This document shows, one piece after another, positions 1 to 5,020 of a stretch of 6,388 nucleotides of DNA. The notes under the pieces were generated by a model that was given only the letters and a program-made list of their open reading frames with translations, did not search any database and had not been told where the DNA came from. The stretch comes from Desulfobacteraceae bacterium (lineage in GTDB: Bacteria; Desulfobacterota; Desulfobacteria; Desulfobacterales; Desulfobacteraceae), in contig JAABSK010000168.1 of the NCBI GenBank assembly GCA_011390435.1, forward strand, positions 1-6,388, given 5' to 3'. Numbering within the stretch: the stretch's first letter is position 1; each line of letters begins with the position of its first letter. The position numbers were made by a program, and so were the translations under genes.

Positions 1-274
1 CGCCGCCGGCAGCGGTGAAATAACCGCCGTAATTCATATAGTTGCCCGTATGGGTGGAGGCACCATAAACCCCCAGTCCATAGGCTCCGGCCGCGGTGAA
101 ATGCCCCCCGTAGTTGGCATGGAGGCCGGTATGGGTGGACCTCCCGTAAACCGCCCGGCCAATGGTACCGGCAGCCAAAAAATAGCCCCCGTAATTGGCA
201 TCGTTTCCGTCGTTGGTGGCGGTGCCGTAAACCCCGTAACCATAATTACCGTCTGACGAAAAATATCCGCCGTA
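1..274 (-). repeat. 81-bp-period coding repeat (27-residue YGGYF units)
   Basis: YGGYF or YGGHF begins at residues 317, 344, 371 and 398 of the leftmost gene (first codons at 274, 193, 112 and 31), an exact 81-base period. Each unit reads roughly NYGGYF-x-AAG, then x-G-x-x-VYG-x-S/A-T-x-x-G. The units have diverged at DNA level but keep length exactly. The array continues past the left edge, so copy number is unknown. Confidence 0.9.
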
Positions 275-1222
275 GCCAGTGCCGCTGTTGCCGAAGACCC
301 CGGTTCCGGAATGGGTCACCCCGGCCACACCATGCCCGGTATCGGAAGCCCCGCCCACACCGATTTTTTTCACCGGAAATCGGGTTATGGAAGAACCCGG
401 GCCGAACCCGGGGGCACCACCGAAAACCCCCATGACTGGATTGACCGCCATGGGATTGCCGTCAGCCGCGCCATACAGCCCCACAGGGTAATTGCCAGGG
501 GACGCATCAGCCATATTGGTCAGGCTGAGGAGGCCCCCGTTGTTGTCCGACCCGGTGTAATTGATAGACCAGTCTATTTTGCCGGCCGTGACCGCACCCG
601 GGGCCAGGTCCGCTGCAGTGATGGAGTTATCCAGAATTTTACCGCCCGTCACCGCATGGTCCGCCAGATGAGTGGTGGTGATACTGTTGCCGGCAATCAT
701 GACGCTGGTAACGGCATTGGCCTGGCCTTCATTCACATACACGGTATCATGTTCATGGTCTGTCAGGGCAAAAGCGCCGGCAGGCTTGCCTTCCAGGGTA
801 TCGGCATCCCCGGCTTTCAGGGCATAGGCCACCGCGGTGACCTGCTGGCGGGGTTTCAGGGTTTCCCAACTTCTTGAATCATGATTGTAGACCGCTATTT
901 CCAGAAAGACTTCGCCTTGGTCAAACATGCTGGTATCAAGGGGAAAATGTTTTCCCAGGTGGACATTGAACAGTCCCTGCAATACGGCAATCTCCTGTTC
1001 CTCACCATCATCCGGATTCCAGAGCTGGTTACCGCCTGTTTCGGCATCATACAGATAAAAGCGCATGGTATAGTTTCCGTCGGCAACCGGTGCGCCGGTG
1101 CTGTCATCCAGCCGGCCCTGATAGTTGACCAGGCCGGGGACCGCCCCGAATACAGGTGTGGTAAAGGCTGTCATCACAAGAACGAACGTAAGGACCATAC
1201 CTGTCAATTTTCTGCATTGCAT
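1..1222 (-). CDS. Exported fibre-like protein with YQGRL head and 27-residue YGGYF repeats (3' end beyond window)
   Basis: Visible are 407 codons from an ATG at 1222 to the left edge with no stop, so the C-terminus is missing. The start is set by AAGGAGA eight bases upstream. Residues 1-27 form a signal peptide (basic MQCRK, hydrophobic core, cleavage near VFGA). Residues about 30-135 are a beta-rich head starting NYQGRL and ending PRQQVTAVAYALKAGDADTL, a head seen in many secreted Desulfobacterota and Planctomycetes proteins. A linker follows with HEHD (156-159), YVNEGQ, and stalk-like ITTTHLAD / NSITAADLAPGAV / AGKI segments like those of fibre stalks. From residue 317 YGGYF or YGGHF recurs every 27 residues. 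It is the last gene of the probable operon, 44 bases after the metallopeptidase. A surface fibre or adhesin role is inferred; no catalytic motif is visible. The gene and export are well supported, the function is not. Confidence 0.93.
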   Translation of the reverse strand, partial: MQCRKLTGMVLTFVLVMTAFTTPVFGAVPGLVNYQGRLDDSTGAPVADGNYTMRFYLYDAETGGNQLWNPDDGEEQEIAVLQGLFNVHLGKHFPLDTSMFDQGEVFLEIAVYNHDSRSWETLKPRQQVTAVAYALKAGDADTLEGKPAGAFALTDHEHDTVYVNEGQANAVTSVMIAGNSITTTHLADHAVTGGKILDNSITAADLAPGAVTAGKIDWSINYTGSDNNGGLLSLTNMADASPGNYPVGLYGAADGNPMAVNPVMGVFGGAPGFGPGSSITRFPVKKIGVGGASDTGHGVAGVTHSGTGVFGNSGTGYGGYFSSDGNYGYGVYGTATNDGNDANYGGYFLAAGTIGRAVYGRSTHTGLHANYGGHFTAAGAYGLGVYGASTHTGNYMNYGGYFTAAGG

Positions 1223-1230
1223 GGTGTTTT

Positions 1231-1237
1231 TCTCCTT
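1231..1237 (-). promoter_or_regulatory. Ribosome-binding site of the repeat protein
   Basis: AAGGAGA on the minus strand with an eight-base spacer to the ATG at 1222. It fixes the start just before the signal peptide. The intergenic text CTGAATAAGGA resembles the CTGAATAAAAGGA before the metallopeptidase gene, a shared leader pattern. Confidence 0.75.
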
Positions 1238-1266
1238 ATTCAGATTGTTATTGAAAACTCAAGGCA

Positions 1267-2136
1267 TCAATCGAGGATCAACTGTCCCCCGTTGCGGATG
1301 ATCATCTCCCCATCCACGAAGGCGGTGGGAAAATTCCGGTTGGCATTGTTGGAGTAAAGGATAATCCGGCTGATGCTGCCATCCCCGCTGGTGGTGCCCG
1401 AAGAGGTGATGCGCAGCCCCTGGTGGAACTGAATTTCCACACCGGCATGAATGGTCAGGGTCCGGCCGGCGGGCACCGTGACGTTGCAGGTGACCCAGTA
1501 AGGCCCGCCGCTCACCGTCAACGGTCCCCCGAGCCCGTCATATACCGTGCCGCAGAGCTGGGTGTAGGCTTTTCCCCTGAATCCACTGCACTCACTGCCG
1601 TTGACCGAGTTGTTGTTGCCGGTGGAAATGGAGTGCATGATGTTGAAGGTACAGTCATTCCGGTGCCCGCACCCCAGCACATTGTGCCCGTATTCATGCA
1701 CATAGACATTGCCCTGGACCCAGTCCTCCACAATAAACCCGAAGGCATCACACTGGCCGCAGCCGATGATGGAGGTGTTGAAGCTGCCGGCACAAAAATC
1801 CACCGCATCCACCACCTTGGCCCGGTGGGTGGTGACATTGAAAACGGTGTTCAGTTCCGCCTGGGTGGTAATCACATCCAGGCCGTCCCCGGTCGTGCCG
1901 AAAGTACCCAGGGCGCCGCTGCGGAAAAACCGGGCCGTACAGGGCACATCATCGGTGCAGTCATGGTTGTCATATTTCATGCGCTCATTGACATCAGTCA
2001 TGGCATTGTCAAAGTCTGCAGCGGTATAGCCGGTGGTTTGAACATGCCGGGTCACGGTAAAAGGCACCCAGTCAAGGGCTTTGGCCATTGCCGGAATCAT
2101 CAGCATCACAGCACCCAGAAACAGGATTTTTTTCAT
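1267..2136 (-). CDS. Exported metzincin-like zinc metallopeptidase with altered zinc motif
   Basis: 289 residues, probably a secreted or surface zinc endopeptidase. Residues 1-20 are a signal peptide (MKK, hydrophobic core, cleavage near AKA-L). The zinc helix HEYGHNVLGCGH is at 147-158 (likely ligands H147, H151, H158; catalytic E148), and a Met-turn NIMHS with M167 follows nine residues later, the arrangement expected of metzincins. The usual motif is HExxHxxGxxH; here one extra residue lies between the second histidine and the glycine. Ten cysteines, one inside the zinc motif (C156), suggest disulfides and extracellular folding. From about 205 the sequence changes to a VTVPAGRTLTIHAGVEI segment, typical of the start of parallel beta-helix surface domains, and ends soon after. 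It lies 43 bases after the HEAT protein gene and 44 before the repeat protein gene. The protease class is well supported; substrate and exact family are unknown. Confidence 0.9.
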   Translation of the reverse strand: MKKILFLGAVMLMIPAMAKALDWVPFTVTRHVQTTGYTAADFDNAMTDVNERMKYDNHDCTDDVPCTARFFRSGALGTFGTTGDGLDVITTQAELNTVFNVTTHRAKVVDAVDFCAGSFNTSIIGCGQCDAFGFIVEDWVQGNVYVHEYGHNVLGCGHRNDCTFNIMHSISTGNNNSVNGSECSGFRGKAYTQLCGTVYDGLGGPLTVSGGPYWVTCNVTVPAGRTLTIHAGVEIQFHQGLRITSSGTTSGDGSISRIILYSNNANRNFPTAFVDGEMIIRNGGQLILD

Positions 2137-2144
2137 CACAAGAG

Positions 2145-2149
2145 TCCTT
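2145..2149 (-). promoter_or_regulatory. Ribosome-binding site deciding the metallopeptidase start
   Basis: AAGGA on the minus strand lies eight bases before the ATG at 2136 and five before an adjoining GTG at 2139. The ATG has the better spacing and gives a normal MKK signal-peptide start; the GTG would only add one residue. Confidence 0.65.
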
Positions 2150-2179
2150 TTATTCAGGATTCAGTTCAGTTATTTTCTG

Positions 2180-2860
2180 CTACCATTTGGGATTGAGCAC
2201 GGCGGCACGGCCTCTGGATTCCAGCCGCTCCATCAGGGCCAGGGCCTGGGGCACCGTGTCTGTCAGAAAACGTCGGGGTTCTTGTTCACCTTTTTTGACC
2301 GCTTCCAAATGAAGGGTCTGGAGCAGCTGCCGGGCTTCGGGCCGGCCGGACACCCCCAGTCCCATCACCGCGTATTTCGCCACCAGGTCATTGACAGGTT
2401 TGCCGCGGAAGTGCCACCGGATGGTGGAGGTTCCGGAACCGGCAATGGTATCGGCCAGAAAGGCAATGGATCGGTCCCCGCCGCCGGCGGCAATGCATCC
2501 CAGGGCATAGGGGACACTGAGCAGCGCCCTGAAGGATGCCCCGTCCACCTCCCCTTCCGCCCGCTCCAGAAAATCAATCAGCGGGTCAACCGCTGACGGG
2601 TCTTCAATGAATCCAATGGTGACGATGATATTGGTCCAGTAAATTTTTACTTCCGGGTTTTCCAGCAGTTCAAGCAGGTACGGCAGGGCTTCGGATCCCA
2701 GCGCATGGGCCTCTGCATAGGGAATGCCGTCCATGTAGTGTTTGAATACCAGGTCGTGGACCCGCCATTGGATCTCATCCTGGCTTTGCGCCAGGCTGCC
2801 GGCCGGACAGGCGATCAACAGCAGCGACAGCATACATACGGTTGCAGCAAGCATTTTCAT
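2180..2860 (-). CDS. Exported HEAT-repeat protein, candidate lipoprotein
   Basis: 226 residues from the ATG at 2860, which follows GGAGAGGTGG and opens the signal sequence. An ATG further upstream at 2902 would add 14 residues before the signal peptide and is less likely. The hydrophobic N-terminus ends in LLLIAC (C18), a good lipobox [L-I-A-C], so lipidation and envelope anchoring are plausible; a type I cleavage after SLA (22-24) is the alternative. The mature part is alpha-helical with HEAT-like pairs: about 55-99 (ALPYLLELL, then SAVDPLIDFLE), 108-137 (SVPYALGCIA, then SIAFLAD) and 158-184 (AKYAVMGLGVSG, then LLQTLH). Such repeats are protein-binding scaffolds with no catalytic role of their own. 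It sits between the dockerin-like and metallopeptidase genes, so binding one of those products is a reasonable guess only. Confidence 0.9.
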   Translation of the reverse strand: MKMLAATVCMLSLLLIACPAGSLAQSQDEIQWRVHDLVFKHYMDGIPYAEAHALGSEALPYLLELLENPEVKIYWTNIIVTIGFIEDPSAVDPLIDFLERAEGEVDGASFRALLSVPYALGCIAAGGGDRSIAFLADTIAGSGTSTIRWHFRGKPVNDLVAKYAVMGLGVSGRPEARQLLQTLHLEAVKKGEQEPRRFLTDTVPQALALMERLESRGRAAVLNPKW

Positions 2861-2865
2861 GGTTT

Positions 2866-2877
2866 CCACCTCTCCTT
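2866..2877 (-). promoter_or_regulatory. Ribosome-binding site deciding the HEAT-protein start
   Basis: The minus strand reads AAGGAGAGGTGG here, followed by AAACC and the ATG at 2860. It supports the internal ATG over the longer start at 2902, which has no comparable site and would push the signal peptide 14 residues inward. Confidence 0.75.
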
Positions 2878-2925
2878 TAAACACAATGACACCGTTTTTC
2901 ATGATTTTGAGTGTTGCAGGCGCCT

Positions 2926-3318
2926 TTACCGGCAGCCCTGCTTGCCGAATTCAGAGGCAAACCGGCCCAGGTCCGTGGCATCAAAGGCACCGGGGTAGCC
3001 CAGAATAAACAACCCTGCATCTTCCCCGTCCACATCCCCGTCCACATCCAGGTCCCCTAAACAGGATGGGGTCTGCAGCGCATACATAAAGCCGGGATAA
3101 AGCAGGTATCCTGTGGAAGCCGGATGATCCTGCTGCCATGAGATGGTGGTGGGCTGACCCAGTACGGACTGGACACCGAATCCCGGTGAGGCCATCTGCC
3201 CGCCCCCCCCTGACATCACCAAGGTGCGGATCTGAAAATTGGTGCTGCTTATGGTGGCCCATACCCCCATCGGGATCACCACAAGAATGACAGCCATTAC
3301 AAAAGTTTGTTTTTTCAT
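2926..3318 (-). CDS. Small exported protein with C-terminal dockerin-like calcium module
   Basis: 130 residues from an ATG with AGGAGG six bases upstream. A longer frame starting at 3441 exists, but its extra residues belong to a transposase remnant. Residues 1-21 are a signal peptide (MKKQ, hydrophobic core, cleavage near VWA-T). Residues about 23-80 resemble a short domain common in exported proteins of this group (SSTNFQIRTLVMSGGGG ... GYLLYPGF). The C-terminus (86-129) is bracketed by C86 and C129 and carries an EF-hand-type loop with D89, D91, D93, D95, D97 and D100, then a DLGRFASEFG helix. This matches the dockerin-like module seen in secreted Desulfobacterota proteins. It is the first gene of the probable four-gene operon, 65 bases before the HEAT gene. 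A calcium-stabilised docking role is known for the wider family and inferred here; no cohesin is in the window. Confidence 0.87.
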   Translation of the reverse strand: MKKQTFVMAVILVVIPMGVWATISSTNFQIRTLVMSGGGGQMASPGFGVQSVLGQPTTISWQQDHPASTGYLLYPGFMYALQTPSCLGDLDVDGDVDGEDAGLFILGYPGAFDATDLGRFASEFGKQGCR

Positions 3319-3324
3319 ACAGGT

Positions 3325-3330
3325 CCTCCT
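3325..3330 (-). promoter_or_regulatory. Strong ribosome-binding site of the small dockerin-like protein
   Basis: A perfect AGGAGG with a six-base spacer to the ATG at 3318. It lies directly downstream of the transposase remnant, so that remnant supplies the upstream sequence of the operon. Confidence 0.8.
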
Positions 3331-3351
3331 CATATAAAGGTTTCGCATGTC

Positions 3352-3826
3352 TACCATTTCAAAGGAAGTTTTCGGGCCGGGGCGACCTCTGCGAAGGTAT
3401 TTTTTCTGTGTCGTTATCGACTCGTTGATTTCAAAACACAATTTCCTGGTGGGCTTGCGCAGAAGTTAGAACCAACTCCTTGACATGACGGGGAGTGTCG
3501 CCTGTCATCGGCAACGGGAAAAGATAGTATCCTTTTTCATGATCGATAGCAGCCCGGGTTTCATGCGAGGCAGCCTTGCAATCGGCGATGTACAAAAAAT
3601 AGGGGTTGCTCAACCTGACGTCAGTGGCATCTTTTTCGCCGATCAGCCAGCCTGTAGCCTGCTCAAGAACCGTTTTGTGTTGGCAGGCCCAAGATTCCAT
3701 GCCCGAAAAATGATGAGTCAACGAATGCAAAACATCCCGGCCGGTAAGAGTGCCGGCCGGGATTGCGATATTGAATTGAGAATATGAAAGACTTGCCAAC
3801 TTCGCTGCACCAACCAGCCGAGCCAT
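3352..3826 (-). pseudogene. DDE transposase remnant (IS4/IS1634-like), frameshifted
   Basis: The minus-strand frame from 3826 to the TGA at 3431 contains YFLYIADCKAASHETRA and then GYYLFPLPMTGDTP. This is a familiar middle segment of DDE transposases in the IS4/IS1634 group; the D of ADCK would be the second catalytic aspartate. The frame stops within GTGTTTTGA. Removing one T from that run (3433-3436 on the plus strand) continues the protein into FEINESITTQKKYLRRGRP and GPKTSFEMV, a basic stretch that fits the same transposase. N-terminal and C-terminal domains are missing. The part upstream of about 3700 is not convincingly transposase and contains a perfect hairpin. The exact family cannot be fixed without a search. 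Confidence 0.7.
3734..3763. terminator. Perfect 11-bp inverted repeat, possible terminator hairpin
   Basis: Arms ATCCCGGCCGG and CCGGCCGGGAT are exact complements around an eight-base loop (TAAGAGTG on the plus strand). The stem is very GC-rich. It lies about 95 bases downstream of the VPLPA-CTERM gene on the minus strand. There it is followed by GTTTTG, not a full T-tract, so terminator function is plausible and a dispersed palindrome (REP-like) is the alternative. Confidence 0.5.
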
Positions 3827-3856
3827 CAGGTAAAATCTTTTGCCGGCTCAAATCTC

Positions 3857-4465
3857 TCAGATCGATGAACTTATACTATTCCTTTTTCTTCTTATCGCTG
3901 CCAGTCCCACCAAGCCGGAGCCCAGAAGCCAGATTGCCCCAGGAACTGGCACCGGGGATGATACCACTTGGAAAGCCAAGTCGAACTCTGATAGTGAGCG
4001 CTGTTCTGCGTAAGGAGGTGCCTCTACATATCCTTGCCCAGTAATCAGTTGCCCATCGGCGTACCTTTCAATAGGATTGTATCCTTCCCACCAGACCTTT
4101 GCAAATCGCGAAGTGCTCATTAAATAAAATCCATAACTTGTCCCGGCCGTAAAACTCACATCACTTACATCGAGAGTCAACATCCCATCCGACCCCACAC
4201 TACTCGTCCCTGACGCAAGTACTGAACCACCCAATTGCAACTTCATTCCGACATTACCGCTACCCCAGTCTGGGTCAACCCATGCATAGATGTATGCATA
4301 GTTTTCGTAATCTGTTTCTGCCTTGAAAGACTGGCCGATATCATAATAATCTATACTCAAAAACATGTTAGAATACGGCTGTGCAATATCTGCCTGAGAT
4401 TCTCCTGCCAATATGAAGATCATCAAAAATAAGCCAACGATCAGATTTGTTCTTCTTTTATCCAT
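3857..4465 (-). CDS. VPLPA/PEP-CTERM exported protein
   Basis: 202 residues. The ATG at 4465 has GGGGAGA seven bases upstream. Residues 1-25 form a signal peptide (MDKRR, long hydrophobic core, cleavage at SQA-D). Residues about 30-168 form a beta-rich domain starting DIGQSFKAETDY and ending EFDLAFQV, like the carbohydrate- or matrix-type ectodomains usually found with this sorting signal. The C-terminus (about 171-196) is a VPLPA-class PEP-CTERM signal: VPVPG, then the hydrophobic WLLGSGLVGLAAI, then RRKR. By family knowledge such proteins are processed by an exosortase at the inner membrane and often end in extracellular matrix; no exosortase is in this window. Base composition is lower in GC than the flanking operon (the 60 bases from 4321 have 21 G/C), and it lies between insertion-sequence remnants. 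Confidence 0.93.
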   Translation of the reverse strand: MDKRRTNLIVGLFLMIFILAGESQADIAQPYSNMFLSIDYYDIGQSFKAETDYENYAYIYAWVDPDWGSGNVGMKLQLGGSVLASGTSSVGSDGMLTLDVSDVSFTAGTSYGFYLMSTSRFAKVWWEGYNPIERYADGQLITGQGYVEAPPYAEQRSLSEFDLAFQVVSSPVPVPGAIWLLGSGLVGLAAIRRKRNSISSSI

Positions 4466-4529
4466 GGTATTTTCTCCCCATTCCTTGGTGTTTTCTCCTC
4501 ATTCCTTCCTCGTTTCTTCGATTATCCAC
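4458..4529 (-). CDS. Possible 23-residue leader peptide overlapping the VPLPA-CTERM start
   Basis: A GTG at 4529 opens 23 codons ending in a TAA at 4458-4460, so the stop lies eight bases inside the downstream gene. Upstream is AGGAGGTGAT, an almost perfect match to the 16S anti-Shine-Dalgarno sequence, though the 12-base spacer after AGGAGG is long. The product begins MDNRRNE, much like the MDKRRTN start of the next gene, so this may instead be a duplicated, obsolete start region. The peptide is very basic and matches nothing I know. Confidence 0.2.
   Translation of the reverse strand: MDNRRNEEGMRRKHQGMGRKYHG
4466..4507 (-). repeat. Tandem 21-bp duplication of the ribosome-binding region
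   Basis: Two adjacent 21-base units (4466-4486 and 4487-4507) differ at only two positions. Each contains a purine-rich GGGAGA or AGGAGA followed by AAAACACC- or AAAATACC-type sequence. The unit next to the ATG at 4465 supplies the working ribosome-binding site; the other is an extra copy. Confidence 0.85.
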
Positions 4530-4537
4530 TCGTTTTT

Positions 4538-4547
4538 ATCACCTCCT
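4538..4547 (-). promoter_or_regulatory. Near-perfect Shine-Dalgarno sequence without an obvious gene
   Basis: The minus strand reads AGGAGGTGAT, ten bases matching the extended anti-Shine-Dalgarno complement. The only nearby start in range is the GTG at 4529, which opens the 23-codon frame. It could drive that leader peptide or be the old site of an ancestral start. Confidence 0.45.
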
Positions 4548-4636
4548 CTCAAAGCTTTCCGCCTACGCGCCGAGGCTACTTTCCCGCTATTGGTGGAGCT
4601 GACCCGCAATCACTTCACCGATACCGAACCCGATTT

Positions 4637-4661
4637 GGCTTGGAGCTAAACACCCCAAGCC
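4637..4661. other. Nine-bp stem hairpin in the leader region
   Basis: On the minus strand GGCTTGGGG pairs with CTCCAAGCC around a seven-base loop (TGTTTAG); one pair is G-U in RNA of that strand. No T-run follows on either strand, so it is not a standard terminator. It lies about 170 bases upstream of the VPLPA-CTERM start and could be part of a 5' leader structure. Confidence 0.45.
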
Positions 4662-4778
4662 TGTCATCATACCCGTGAACACATACCGAAAACTGCTTGA
4701 CCAAGGGATAGGGATAAAACTTGCTTTTTGCTAAAGAACGTATCGAAAATCCCCAAAGTTAAAAATATTAATCCTCCC

Positions 4779-4812
4779 CTGATACAAGAACGACATGTTG
4801 TGCTCGTATCAG
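4779..4812. other. 34-bp near-palindrome beside the IS91-like remnant
   Basis: The outer arms CTGATAC and GTATCAG are exact, the centre is ACATGT, and only three of 17 pairs mismatch. It begins 28 bases past the stop of the transposase remnant. It could be an insertion-sequence end structure, a terminator for the remnant (on the minus strand an AT-rich tract with five Ts follows after about 14 bases), or a dyad operator. Confidence 0.55.
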
Positions 4813-4839
4813 AGATGTCAATTTAAGTCAAGATAAAAA

Positions 4840-5020
4840 TCAATACCATTCATCAAAAACCGGAATCCGGTAGTCTGCCTCATCGCAGACCAGTTCAAGG
4901 ATATAATCAGAAACTTTTTGTGGCGGATCATGTTTTCGGTTGTCCCAGATATCAAGATGGCGCAATATTTTTTTCAATGACATCAAAATCTTCGATAATG
5001 GAAATGCGTTTAACACCCTC
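4840..5020 (-). pseudogene. C-terminal remnant of an IS91-like transposase, frameshifted
   Basis: Read on the minus strand, GVKRISIIEDFDVIEK comes first. Dropping one A from the seven-A run (T-run at 4968-4974 on the plus strand) continues into ILRHLDIWDNRKHDPPQK and ends PVFDEWY with TGA at 4840-4842. The pattern of a RI-x-x-IEDFDVI-x-KIL-x-HL-x-IW segment followed by a DPP-rich tail is the usual C-terminus of IS91-type transposases that lie after their catalytic tyrosine domain. Only about 60 residues survive, and similarity is lost upstream of about 5020. A restart at 5022 in the downstream frame reads through, but its first 14 residues are out of frame with the family. The family assignment rests on memory of the tail pattern. 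Confidence 0.62.

Larger units (their letters stand above)
4530..4839. other. Non-coding interval upstream of the VPLPA-CTERM gene
   Basis: No convincing gene is present. It holds the strong Shine-Dalgarno sequence, a hairpin at 4637-4661 and a 34-bp near-palindrome at 4779-4812. The right half is AT-rich (21 G/C in the 60 bases from 4741). Short frames such as one opening at 4413 on the plus strand mainly translate the 21-bp duplication. I could not assign a promoter; a weak sigma-54-like GG-N10-GC was judged insufficient. Confidence 0.6.

Noticed and set aside
1..274. Regular 81-bp repeats considered as a CRISPR or non-coding array
   Set aside because: The repeats stay in one open frame, diverge at DNA level, and conserve protein motifs rather than nucleotides.
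311..1357. Plus-strand frames of 188 and 158 codons opposite the repeat protein
   Set aside because: They mirror the GC-rich codon pattern of the minus-strand gene, which has a signal peptide and regular repeats.
1423..2196. Long plus-strand frame (257 codons) opposite the metallopeptidase
   Set aside because: It is antisense to a gene with signal peptide, zinc motif and Met-turn; its translation has no domain character and no ribosome-binding site.
3338..3368. TTGAAA-N18-TTTATA promoter-like pair before the small dockerin-like gene
   Set aside because: The transcript would start within the ribosome-binding site, and the elements match weakly.
3319..3441. N-terminal extension of the small dockerin-like protein to an ATG at 3441
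   Set aside because: The extension translates the transposase remnant, and the signal peptide with AGGAGG supports the start at 3318.
4606..4620. Sigma-54-like GG-N10-GC element on the minus strand before the VPLPA-CTERM gene
   Set aside because: The -12 part reads TTGC, but the -24 part (CGGTGA) is a poor match to TGGCAC; chance occurrence is likely.
4413..4649. Plus-strand 78-codon frame containing a duplicated FSPHS motif
   Set aside because: The duplicated motif is the 21-bp tandem repeat of the opposite-strand leader read in translation; no other gene-like features are present.
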